Assembly: GCF_014117325.1 (NCBI RefSeq)
Contig: NZ_CP059732.1
Location: 1,798,001-1,862,000 of the forward strand
Origin: Spirosoma foliorum
GTDB taxonomy: Bacteria > Bacteroidota > Bacteroidia > Cytophagales > Spirosomataceae
Length of the DNA: 64,000 nucleotides
Direction: 5' to 3'
Under the pieces are notes generated by a model that made no database searches, was not told the DNA's origin, and worked only from the letters and a program-made list of their open reading frames with translations. This document shows, one piece after another, positions 56,017 through 64,000 of this stretch; the first letter of the stretch is position 1; every line of letters starts with the position of its first letter. The translations under genes and the position numbers were made by a program.

Positions 56017-56147
56017 AATAGATTCTAGCGATTCCCGGGTTCGCCCGCGCGGTTGATTCTAATTGATGGTTTAGCTATTGATTATCAGTAGAATGTCCGC
56101 AATAGAATCCGATAGAATCAATAGAATCTAGTTTGGTAAAGTACTAG
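56017..56147 (-). repeat. Dispersed ATTCTA-rich repeat, copy B
   Basis: The reverse complement aligns with 38069-38210. It has one fewer CGGATTCTAT unit, lacks the 16-bp element of copy A and has its own at 56036-56051. Flanks are AT-rich with more ATTCTA words on the left. Confidence 0.7.
56036..56051 (+). repeat. 16-bp hairpin element, copy 9
   Basis: CGGGTTCGCCCGCGCG, stem CGGG/CCCG, loop TTCG, tail CGCG. In copy A the interval between ATCAA and TCGCTAGAATCT is 5 nt; here it is 21 nt, exactly 16 longer. Confidence 0.78.
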
Positions 56148-56166
56148 CTTGTAGGTAGTAAGCTAG

Positions 56167-56377
56167 GGGACTTGCAACAAAACACTGGACAATTTTTTAA
56201 GCAACATTTTGTAGTTGCCCATTATAATAGTCAAAAGGGGAAAGATACCCCAGCGCCGAATGCCTTCGTTGGCGATTGTACCGCACGGGCGGCCCCGCAA
56301 ATCTCTATGTATGCAAACACAGCCTGTTTAGCCATGGCTTGCGTTTGAAAATCCTGCTGATACACCAACTCCGACTT
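56167..56377 (-). mobile_element. IS3-family relic (orfB C-terminus) with one 16-bp insertion
   Basis: The minus strand codes KSELVYQQDFQTQAMAKQ, VFAYIEIWYNRQRRHSALGY and LSPFDYYNGQLQNVA to a stop at 56197, with one 16-bp insert. Excluding it, the fragment is 55 codons long. The end GGGGACTTGCAACAAAACAC at 56167 resembles the right end of the relic at 52324. The rest of the element is missing. Confidence 0.75.
56282..56297 (-). repeat. 16-bp hairpin element, copy 10
   Basis: Minus strand CGGGGCCGCCCGTGCG, identical to copy 3. Removal restores IEIWYNRQRRH; the Trp of the conserved WYN motif is split by the insert. Confidence 0.8.
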
Positions 56378-56499
56378 GAGGCTTCTGAATCGGATCGTCG
56401 AATCGACTCAAATTTAGCAGTTTTTGACTCAAACGTGAAAGCGATACCACTCGGGTAAGGTGACCTTTGAACTGTTCAAAGTCAGTCACCAAAACCACC

Positions 56500-56643
56500 A
56501 TGGCCATGTCTAAATTTTCCACTACCGTCCTTGCCTTCGCCCTGATCGCCTTCACCCTTGCTGCCAGCCTGGCTTTAATTGCCGCTGCCTGGTTCCTGTT
56601 CGCTCACCTACAGATATCTACTAGTACGATTAATCCTTTCTAA
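56500..56643 (+). CDS. Small putative membrane protein
   Basis: A 47-residue frame (MAMSKFSTTVLAFALIAFTL and on to STINPF) consisting mainly of one hydrophobic helix. A second ATG two codons in may be used. It ends 16 nt before the receptor ATG, so it could be its leader gene. The minus strand over the same stretch resembles a kinase fragment (RLSQKLLNLSRFD), which makes the call uncertain. Confidence 0.4.
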   Translation: MAMSKFSTTVLAFALIAFTLAASLALIAAAWFLFAHLQISTSTINPF

Positions 56644-56659
56644 ATCCACACCCAACTCC

Positions 56660-59092
56660 ATGAAAACTTTATACCTCTTTTTTGCGCTGTTCATTACCTA
56701 TCTGCCAACCGTTAGCATTGCCCAAACTACGCTTTCCGGTTCTGTCCACACCCTCCATAACATACCCCTGCCATTTGCCACCGTGGCCCTGCTCAACGCT
56801 CGCGATTCAACCTTGGTGAAAGGAGCAATTAGCCAGGAAACAGGTGTTTACACGTTTGATAACGTCCGGCCGGGCCAGTACCGGTTAGTGGCCTCGGCGG
56901 TCGGCTATGTAACAAACCGGTCGGCTGTCGTGCTGGTCGGTACCAGCGCGGTTGCCTTACCGGATATGACCCTACGTGAATCCACCCAAACGCTCGGCGA
57001 GGTGACGGTGGCCGCCAAAAAACCGATGTACGAACAGCAGGTAGATCGCCTGGTGGTAAATGTCCAGAACAGCATCACGGCGTCTGGCGGCACGGCACTC
57101 GAAGTCTTAGAACGCTCGCCGGGAATTACTGTAAACCGACAGAATAACAGTCTGACCATGAGCGGAAAAGGTGGTGTGATGGTGATGATGAACGGCAAAC
57201 TGACCCGCCTGCCAATTGCTACTGTTGTACAAATGCTGGAAGGCATGGCGGCCAACGACATCGAAAAAATTGAACTTATCACTACGCCCCCGGCCCGCTA
57301 CGATGCCGAAGGCGATGCAGGGATTATCAACATCGTTACCAAGAAGAACCGTGACTTCGGCATGAATGGCAACGTCTCGGCCACGCTTGGCTATGGCTGG
57401 TATGCCCGCCCGGCGGGAACGCTCAACCTCAACCAACGTAGCCAGAAACTGAATATCTACGGCAACGGGTCGTTTTTTCGTAGCCAAACCTGGCAGAATC
57501 TGAGATTTGATCGAGTGGTAGAGCAGCCTGGCCAGACACTGGCGACAAACACGGAGTCGAACCGGTTTCCGATTACGACTAACTACAACGCTAAACTGGG
57601 GTTCGATTACTCGCTGAGTACGCAAACGACGCTAAACGGATTAGTGTCGGGGTTCGACAATACCTACTTCATGGACAATGCTGATAATGTGGGTATTACG
57701 CTTGTCAATGGTGCGCAATCAAAACAGAGCAACCTGCTCAATACCGAAACAAATCACTGGCAGCACCTGCTGTTGAACCTGAACCTGCGGCACGTTTTCA
57801 GTAACAAACAGGAATGGAGCATCGACCTCGACCGGCTGTATTATCACAACGACAACCCCAATACCTACAACAGCACGAAGCAGGATTTTACGAACGGCAC
57901 TCAGGAGAACGAGCAAATTCGGATCAGCAAAAAAACGCCTATTCTGACCTGGGTGCTGAAAACCGATTTCATCAAACCAATCGGTACCAAAGGTCGATTG
58001 GAAACGGGCCTGAAAGCCACTACCACCCGCTTGGACAATACCGTAAACCTGGACAGGCTGATGGCCGAGGGCTGGAAAGTTGACTCGTTCTATACCCAGC
58101 AATACCAATTAGCCGAGACTATTCTGGCCGGCTATGTAAGCCTGAACCAGCCTTTAGACAGCAAAACTACGCTCCAGGCAGGGCTGCGCTATGAACACAC
58201 CCGCACCGATATTCATCGGCCCGATGGTCAGTCGCTACTTAACCGGGACTATGGCAACTTGTTTCCGAGTGTGTTTCTATCGCGGAAGCTGTCGAAAAAC
58301 CATACGGCCAACCTCTCGTACAGTCGGCGCATCACCCGGCCTTCCTACAACGATATTGCGCCCTTTGTGAGTTTTATTGACCTCAGCACCTTTTCATCCG
58401 GTAATCCGGTGCTGCGACCCACCATTTCCGATGCCGTGCAGGGGAGTTATACGTTTAAAGATGCGTACGTTTTTTCGCTCAAATACAGCCTCGATCAGAA
58501 CGTGATTGCCGGTTTTCAGCCGCACGTCGATGCCGTCACGAACCAGATTCAGTATTACGCCGAAAACATCGACCACCAGCAAACGCTCTCTTTAGCCGCC
58601 AGTTTGCCCTGGCAGGTAACGCCCTGGTGGAAAAGTCAGACCAACCTGACGGGTCTGTGGCAAAGCCTGACAACATTGTATCAGGATAGCCCCGTGAGCC
58701 GGACGCTCTGGAACGCCCAGATCAACACATCGCACACGTTTACGTTGCCCAACAAGTTCACCGCTGAACTGACGGGGTTCTATTACAGTCCGACTATGTT
58801 TGGCCTGTATCGGGGCCGGAGTTTTGGACAGGTAACACTGGGGTTGCAAAAACTCCTGCCGAAGGATAAAGGCGCATTCCGGCTAACGGTGAGCGACATT
58901 TTCTGGACAAACATTGGCCGCTACAACAGCACGATTCCCGCTCTGAATATCAATACAACGATGACATTTCTGACTGAGCCGCGTGTATTTCGACTGACCT
59001 ACACCCGCAGTTTCGGCAGCAAGACTATAAAAGCTGCCAGGAACCGGGCCACCGGCTCTGATGAAGAACGCGGACGAGTACAAAGTAATTAA
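56660..59092 (+). CDS. Outer-membrane beta-barrel receptor (OMP_b-brl_3 type)
   Basis: This 810-residue protein starts at ATG 56660, which opens the signal MKTLYLFFALFITYLPTVSIAQ. A carboxypeptidase-regulatory-like domain covers about 25-115, a plug-like region with PPARYDAEGDAGIINIVTKK lies near 215, and a barrel follows. It is the third receptor of this type in the window and the most diverged. It overlaps nothing but is followed 19 nt later by the DUF418 gene, so the two may form an operon. Confidence 0.88.
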   Translation: MKTLYLFFALFITYLPTVSIAQTTLSGSVHTLHNIPLPFATVALLNARDSTLVKGAISQETGVYTFDNVRPGQYRLVASAVGYVTNRSAVVLVGTSAVALPDMTLRESTQTLGEVTVAAKKPMYEQQVDRLVVNVQNSITASGGTALEVLERSPGITVNRQNNSLTMSGKGGVMVMMNGKLTRLPIATVVQMLEGMAANDIEKIELITTPPARYDAEGDAGIINIVTKKNRDFGMNGNVSATLGYGWYARPAGTLNLNQRSQKLNIYGNGSFFRSQTWQNLRFDRVVEQPGQTLATNTESNRFPITTNYNAKLGFDYSLSTQTTLNGLVSGFDNTYFMDNADNVGITLVNGAQSKQSNLLNTETNHWQHLLLNLNLRHVFSNKQEWSIDLDRLYYHNDNPNTYNSTKQDFTNGTQENEQIRISKKTPILTWVLKTDFIKPIGTKGRLETGLKATTTRLDNTVNLDRLMAEGWKVDSFYTQQYQLAETILAGYVSLNQPLDSKTTLQAGLRYEHTRTDIHRPDGQSLLNRDYGNLFPSVFLSRKLSKNHTANLSYSRRITRPSYNDIAPFVSFIDLSTFSSGNPVLRPTISDAVQGSYTFKDAYVFSLKYSLDQNVIAGFQPHVDAVTNQIQYYAENIDHQQTLSLAASLPWQVTPWWKSQTNLTGLWQSLTTLYQDSPVSRTLWNAQINTSHTFTLPNKFTAELTGFYYSPTMFGLYRGRSFGQVTLGLQKLLPKDKGAFRLTVSDIFWTNIGRYNSTIPALNINTTMTFLTEPRVFRLTYTRSFGSKTIKAARNRATGSDEERGRVQSN

Positions 59093-59111
59093 ACCTCAAT
59101 CTCTCCCTTTT

Positions 59112-60530
59112 ATGAATCTCTCACCCACAACTTCCTCCATTGCTGAGGCTTCCCTATCCGGAATGCCCCAGCGGGGAACCGCAGACCACCGGCCCATTTC
59201 GCAGGCTGAGCGCATCCAAACCATCGACATCCTGCGGGGTGTAGCCCTGCTGGGCATCCTGCTGATGAATATTCCGTACTTTTCTATGGCAGAGCGCTTC
59301 AGCGAAGTCTTCCAAAGCGACCCAACCAATGTTAACTTCTGGGTCAGCGCCGGTATCACCATCCTGTTTGAAGGAAAGATGCGCGCTTTGTTCTCCATGA
59401 TTTTTGGCGTAGGCATTATTCTGTTTATGGGCCGCAAAGAGAAAGACGGGCCGGGGCACGATAGCCAGTCGGGAAAGGCCTTGTTTTTCCGGCGAATGGG
59501 CTGGCTGGTGCTGTATGGCCTGATCGATTCGCACGTGCTGCTATGGGTGGGAGACATTTTGTACTACTACGGCATCATTGGTATAATAGCGTTCTGGTTC
59601 CGCAGGATGAAACCAACTTATCTGGCAATGGGCGTACCGCTGGTAGCCATTATTGGCTTCGTGGCCAGCACGCTTTTCTACCAGAATGTACGCAACAAGC
59701 GCATGGCCTATTTGGCGATTCAAACGGTTCAGAAGCAAGGGCAGAAACTGACTGTCGCCCAACAGCAGATCGTGAAAGACTGGAAGGAAGCGCAAAAGCA
59801 ATTTTTTCCCAATAAAGCGGAAATAGCCGAACATACTCGAATGATGAAATCAGACGATTATTTTACGGTCGCTAAGCGCTACCGGAAAGAGGTTTTGGAA
59901 CAGCAAACGGTATACCTGATTTTCGGCCTCTGGGATCCGCTGGCCCTGATGCTACTGGGTATGGCGCTCTATAAATGGGGCTTCGTAACAGGCCAATGGT
60001 CGCGCCGACGATATTGGCAAACGATGCTGATAGGCTACGGGCTAGGGCTCCCTTTGGTAACTTATAGCTTCTATTACGGCTACGCAAACATCCCGAATAC
60101 AGCCGCCTTTATGGTCTATTTTGAAACACATCCAATTTCCTGGATTGACCTGATTTATCCCTTCCAGCGGATTCTGCTGGTGATGGCCCATGCCAGCCTG
60201 TTAATCCTGCTGATTCACCGGGCCGTCGGACGGTCGGGTCGGGCGCAGGGGTTCCTGAATCGACTGTCGGCTGTCGGGCAGATGGCCTTTACCAACTACG
60301 TCATGCACACGCTGATCTGCACATTCGTGTTCAACGGCTATGGCCTGAACCAGTATGCTGAGTGGCAGTTTTACCAGCTTTATTATCTGGTGGGGGCTAT
60401 CTGGGTGTTGCAACTGATTGTCAGCCCGATCTGGCTCCGGTATTATCAGTTTGGTCCGCTCGAATGGGTGTGGCGGAGCCTGACCTACTGGGAACGCCAG
60501 CTTATGCGCCGACAAGTCATCGCATCCTAA
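59112..60530 (+). CDS. DUF418 family membrane protein
   Basis: This 472-residue protein starts at ATG 59112 and has about eight to ten hydrophobic helices. The family signature IDILRGVALLGILLMNIPYFS lies near residues 38-58 (read in parts) and the C-terminal DUF418 domain near 300-460 (GQMAFTNYVMHTLICTFVF and GPLEWVWRSLTYW). Its function is unknown; members may be transporters or acyltransferase-like. It lies directly after the receptor. Confidence 0.88.
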   Translation: MNLSPTTSSIAEASLSGMPQRGTADHRPISQAERIQTIDILRGVALLGILLMNIPYFSMAERFSEVFQSDPTNVNFWVSAGITILFEGKMRALFSMIFGVGIILFMGRKEKDGPGHDSQSGKALFFRRMGWLVLYGLIDSHVLLWVGDILYYYGIIGIIAFWFRRMKPTYLAMGVPLVAIIGFVASTLFYQNVRNKRMAYLAIQTVQKQGQKLTVAQQQIVKDWKEAQKQFFPNKAEIAEHTRMMKSDDYFTVAKRYRKEVLEQQTVYLIFGLWDPLALMLLGMALYKWGFVTGQWSRRRYWQTMLIGYGLGLPLVTYSFYYGYANIPNTAAFMVYFETHPISWIDLIYPFQRILLVMAHASLLILLIHRAVGRSGRAQGFLNRLSAVGQMAFTNYVMHTLICTFVFNGYGLNQYAEWQFYQLYYLVGAIWVLQLIVSPIWLRYYQFGPLEWVWRSLTYWERQLMRRQVIAS

Positions 60531-60788
60531 TCAGTATTCCTCTTTTTAACCATAAAATCTCCGTGAAAGCAGCCCTCTTTTTCTGCACGCTTGCACGTTC
60601 AGTTGCGTTTTGCTCTTTCTCTAGCGTCCCTAGTGAGACGGAGAAAAATGATGTGGGATTTTCTGAAATAAATCCTCTAACCAATTTTTTATAGACTTCT
60701 TCTTTCATGAAAAGCATAGGCAATTCTCAGAAGCCAGGAAAATAAAGTAGTTTGCCTGTTCATTCCTCTCAAAAAACTCATTCCTACG

Positions 60789-63700
60789 ATGTTAACCAAA
60801 AAAATAGCCTTCGTTTTCCTGAATTTGCTGCTCGCGTGGGCACCTGTATGGGCACAAACACCGGAGACGCGCCTGTTGAGACAGCCCACGGTCAGTGCCA
60901 CACAAATCGCGTTTGAATACGGTGGCGATATTTGGGTAACACCCAAAAATGGGGGAGAAGCCAGACGGATAACCAGTACGGATGCCACAGAAGAAAATCC
61001 CCACTTTTCGCCGGATGGCAAGTGGCTTGCCTTTAGCTCCAATCGGTCGGGTGTAGCCCAGGTGTATATCGTGCCAGCGCAGGGAGGAAGTCCAACCCGG
61101 CTTACCTGGTACCCGGCCCCGTCGTATCCACGAGGTTGGACACCAGATGGCAAACAGGTGCTCTACGCATCCAGCCGGGAAACGGCGCCTACGGCTTACA
61201 ATCGACTGTGGACCGTTTCGGCCAAAGGCGGGCCATCGGCCTTATTACCAGCGCCGTGGGGATTTGACGGTCGATATGCGCCAGACGGTACTAAACTCAT
61301 CGTTGACCGGGTAAGCCGCTGGGATAGCGAATGGCGGCATTACCGGGGTGGACAAAATACACCCCTGCAAGTACTGGATCTAAAGACCTTAACTGAACAA
61401 CCCATCCCCACCCAGGGGAGCATTGATATCCATCCGATCTGGTTGAAGGACGAGATCTATTTTCTCTCAGACCGTGACTTTATCATGAACGTGTGGGCGT
61501 ATAATCCGACAACATTGGCTCTTCGTCAGGTAACCAAACTGACCAATGGCGACATCAAGTGGCTGGAGGGCAATGGCAACGAGTTAGTGTATGAACACAA
61601 TGGGTATTTGCACCTGCTTGACCCCACAACGGCTAAAAGCAGTCAACTGGCCATAACGGTCATTGGCGACTTTCCCTGGAGCGAGACCCATACAGAACTG
61701 GTAACCAAATCGGCCACCAATGCGTCGCTGTCGCCAACAGGAAAGCGAATTTTATTAGAAGCCAGGGGCGATATATTTACCGTACCCGTTGAAAACGGCG
61801 ATCCCAGAAACCTGACCCGCAGTTCCGGCGCAGCCGACCGCAGGCCCGTCTGGTCGCCCGACGGGAAAGAAATTGCCTGGTTTTCGGATAAAGACGGGGA
61901 GGGTTATGCCCTGTATATCGCTGATCAGGAAGGGATCAAGGAACCACGGAAAATCCCCATCGGTGAGAGTAAATTAGGCTGGAACCCAACCTGGTCGCCT
62001 AATGGAAAGTTTATTGCCTTCACTGATAATGCGGTACGAGTCAGGATACTCGAACTATCGACCCGCGCTATTACGACCATCGATACCGGTGGTATGAATT
62101 TAGACCGGGATAATATGGGGCTCACCTGGTCGCCTGATAGCAAATGGCTGGCCTACACGAAATCCGCAGCTAATAATTTCAGAAACGTGATGGTCTGGTC
62201 GGCAGACAGTAAAAAAACGCGACCGCTGAGCGATCCCCTGGCCGATGCTTTGTCGCCAGCCTGGGATCTAAACGGACGCTATCTGTATTTTTTAGCGAGT
62301 ACGAATGCCGCGCTGGGTTCGGGCTGGGCCAACACCAGTTCGCAACAGGCTAAACCAACGTTTGGGGCTTATATCACCCTGCTGCGTAAGGATGACCCGA
62401 ACCCATTTCCGCTTAAAACTGATGAAGAACCTGATAGCACCAGTAAACCTGCACTCCTTAGCAAACCAGAAGAGACGACCAAGCCTAAACCGGGCAAAAA
62501 AGTAGCCGTAAAGGACACAACGGCGGCCAAAAACGTCCGGATCGACTGGACGAATCTGGATCGGCGCATCATCGCGATGCCAATTCCGGTAGGCAGTTAT
62601 GAAGCGTTGCTGGCGGGCCCCAAAGGACACCTGCTCATCTCCACGGGTAAAACACTGAGCAAATACACCATTGCCGACAAGAAACTGGACGAATTGGTGA
62701 AATCAGGTTCCGAGTTTGCCGTATCGGCCAATGGCGAAAAGCTATTGTATAAATCCGGAACAGACTGGCAGGTTGTGTCGACAACCAAACCGCCAAGTGC
62801 AACGGCGGGAGCGGTACCGATGCACCTACGGATGGAACTGAACCGGCTCGATGAATGGAAGCAAATCTTTACGGAGGCCTGGCGCTACCAGCGCGACTAT
62901 TTTTATGACCGAAACATGCATGGGCGGGACTGGCAGGCCGTCTGGAACGACTATGCGCCATTGATTCCGTACATCAGACACCGCGCCGATCTGACGTACC
63001 TGCTCGACCAGTTGGGTGGAGAAACATCGGTAGGGCATAGTTTCGTTTTCGGTGGCAATTTCCCGGAGCAGGATACCTCACGGGTTGGCGTATTGGGTGC
63101 CGATTTGATTGCTGTTGATGGACGGTGGAAAATCAAACGTATATATACTACCGAAAGCTGGAACCCTGGTCTGGTCGCCCCACTGGCTCAGCCAAACCTG
63201 AAAGTAGAAGAAGGCCACTATATTCTGGCCATCAACGGACAACCGCTGACGGCCGACAAAGACCCCTATGAATCGCTGAACGGTACTGCTACGTTGCAAA
63301 CCATCCTGACGGTGAATACCAAACCAACACCCGAAGGTGCCTGGACTATCCGGGTGCAACCTACGACCAAAGAAAATGCGCTGCGCCAGCTTGCTTGGGT
63401 GGAAGATAACCGGCGGAAAGTAGCTGAATTGTCGAAAGGGAAATTAGGCTATGTGTGGGTGCCAAATACATCAGGAGCAGGGTTCACCAGTTTCAATCGC
63501 TATTATTTTGCCCAGCAGGATAAGGAAGGGGCCGTTATCGATGAGCGTTTTAACGGAGGAGGATTGCTGGACGATTACATGGTCGATCTGATGGTACGTC
63601 GGCTACGAGCGTCTATTACCAATGAAGTGCCCGCCGGTAAAGCCATGCGATTACCCGCGGGCATACTCGGTCCCAAAGTACTCCTGATCAATGAACTGGC

Positions 63701-64000
63701 AGGGTCGGGAGGGGATTTCTTTCCCTGGATCTTCCGTCAGCAGAAAGTGGGCCCGCTGATCGGTACGCGTACCTGGGGTGGCCTGGTGAAATCGTCGGTG
63801 CATTATTCCTTTGTCGATGGTGGTGCCATGACCGCCCCTGATAACGCCATTTTTGATCCCATGACCAGCAAATGGGTGGCCGAGAACACGGGTGTCTCGC
63901 CGGATATCGAGCAAACAATCTCCGCCGATGCCGTATCAAAAGGTCATGATCTGCAACTCGAAAAAGCAGTTGACGAAGCACTGAAATTACTGCAGAATGA
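60789..64000 (+). CDS. Tricorn-like S41 peptidase (partial, runs off right edge)
   Basis: From ATG 60789 the frame is open for 1070 codons to the window edge with no stop. It has a signal (LNLLLAWAPVWAQ) and two propeller-like regions (HFSPDGKWLAFSSNRSG near 77, VWSPDGKEIAWFSDKDG near 355). A Pro/Lys-rich linker lies near 550. A PDZ-like and a tail-specific protease core follow, with the likely nucleophile Ser in NELAGSGGDFFPW near 970. It matches the Tricorn-like S41 protease layout; such enzymes trim peptides. The last residues read are LLQN. Confidence 0.88.
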   Translation, partial: MLTKKIAFVFLNLLLAWAPVWAQTPETRLLRQPTVSATQIAFEYGGDIWVTPKNGGEARRITSTDATEENPHFSPDGKWLAFSSNRSGVAQVYIVPAQGGSPTRLTWYPAPSYPRGWTPDGKQVLYASSRETAPTAYNRLWTVSAKGGPSALLPAPWGFDGRYAPDGTKLIVDRVSRWDSEWRHYRGGQNTPLQVLDLKTLTEQPIPTQGSIDIHPIWLKDEIYFLSDRDFIMNVWAYNPTTLALRQVTKLTNGDIKWLEGNGNELVYEHNGYLHLLDPTTAKSSQLAITVIGDFPWSETHTELVTKSATNASLSPTGKRILLEARGDIFTVPVENGDPRNLTRSSGAADRRPVWSPDGKEIAWFSDKDGEGYALYIADQEGIKEPRKIPIGESKLGWNPTWSPNGKFIAFTDNAVRVRILELSTRAITTIDTGGMNLDRDNMGLTWSPDSKWLAYTKSAANNFRNVMVWSADSKKTRPLSDPLADALSPAWDLNGRYLYFLASTNAALGSGWANTSSQQAKPTFGAYITLLRKDDPNPFPLKTDEEPDSTSKPALLSKPEETTKPKPGKKVAVKDTTAAKNVRIDWTNLDRRIIAMPIPVGSYEALLAGPKGHLLISTGKTLSKYTIADKKLDELVKSGSEFAVSANGEKLLYKSGTDWQVVSTTKPPSATAGAVPMHLRMELNRLDEWKQIFTEAWRYQRDYFYDRNMHGRDWQAVWNDYAPLIPYIRHRADLTYLLDQLGGETSVGHSFVFGGNFPEQDTSRVGVLGADLIAVDGRWKIKRIYTTESWNPGLVAPLAQPNLKVEEGHYILAINGQPLTADKDPYESLNGTATLQTILTVNTKPTPEGAWTIRVQPTTKENALRQLAWVEDNRRKVAELSKGKLGYVWVPNTSGAGFTSFNRYYFAQQDKEGAVIDERFNGGGLLDDYMVDLMVRRLRASITNEVPAGKAMRLPAGILGPKVLLINELAGSGGDFFPWIFRQQKVGPLIGTRTWGGLVKSSVHYSFVDGGAMTAPDNAIFDPMTSKWVAENTGVSPDIEQTISADAVSKGHDLQLEKAVDEALKLLQN

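Noticed and set aside
56328..56555. Minus-strand 75-residue frame resembling a histidine-kinase fragment (RLSQKLLNLSRFDD)
   Set aside because: Too short, no catalytic motif, and it overlaps a better small membrane-protein frame on the plus strand. It may be a gene relic but I cannot support it.

Overview
The window looks like a chromosome segment of a Bacteroidota bacterium of the Cytophagales type, most like Spirosoma or a close relative. The evidence is several large outer-membrane beta-barrel receptors with N-terminal carboxypeptidase-regulatory-like domains, LytS/LytTR two-component genes, TlpA-like redoxins with N-terminal extensions, DUF418, DUF3500 and DUF3748 proteins, and promoters of the Bacteroidota form (TTTG, about 19 nt, TAnnTTTG). 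The genus is inferred from memory of such gene sets, not from a search.

Layout. 1-7.5 kb: DUF3748 protein, TlpA-like redoxin with a TPR partner, a DMT exporter, and a MetR-like LysR regulator with its own TGAA-N5-TTCA box. 7.5-10.3 kb: aconitase B. 10.6-17.5 kb: outer-membrane receptor broken by a run of ten G, then a LytS-type kinase and LytTR regulator, a DUF3500 protein and a lipoprotein. 17.5-22.6 kb: small EamA protein, two acyl-carrier-protein-like proteins, a Xre/RES toxin-antitoxin pair, a PAP2 phosphatase, and two deletion-damaged genes (a START-domain protein and a collapsed two-component system). 22.8-26.8 kb: a second receptor and a Tat-exported M19 dipeptidase. 27-30.3 kb: arsenic operon arsR-arsM-arsC-arsN2-acr3 with two matching operator-like sites. 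30.8-38 kb: AraC regulator and a redox cluster (two aldo/keto reductases, two NTF2-like proteins, flavodoxin, hydrolase, CMD protein, cupin). 38.5-42.4 kb: XdhC plus the two subunits of an isoquinoline 1-oxidoreductase-type molybdenum hydroxylase.

42.5-56.6 kb is an accessory region full of mobile DNA: an IS630 and an IS3 element that both interrupt one HEAT-like gene, a second IS3 element, two IS3 relics, a pair of ~130-bp MITEs with 4-bp target duplications, truncated lipoprotein and hydrolase genes, a membrane glycosyltransferase and an HGSNAT/DUF1624-like membrane protein. 56.6-64 kb returns to core-like genes: a third receptor, a DUF418 protein and a Tricorn-like S41 protease that runs off the right edge.

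The main discovery candidate is a family of exactly 16-bp GC-rich insertions. I find ten copies between 38.1 and 56.3 kb: eight inside IS3-type transposase reading frames and two inside copies of a dispersed ATTCTA-rich repeat. Removing 16 bp at each transposase site restores conserved IS3 protein sequence. The two repeat copies act as filled and empty sites for one another and also differ by 16 bp. All ten fit NNGG-NYCG-CCNN-NGCG or differ by one or two bases, and the two outer stem positions covary so the 4-bp hairpin is always kept. I do not know a described element that matches.
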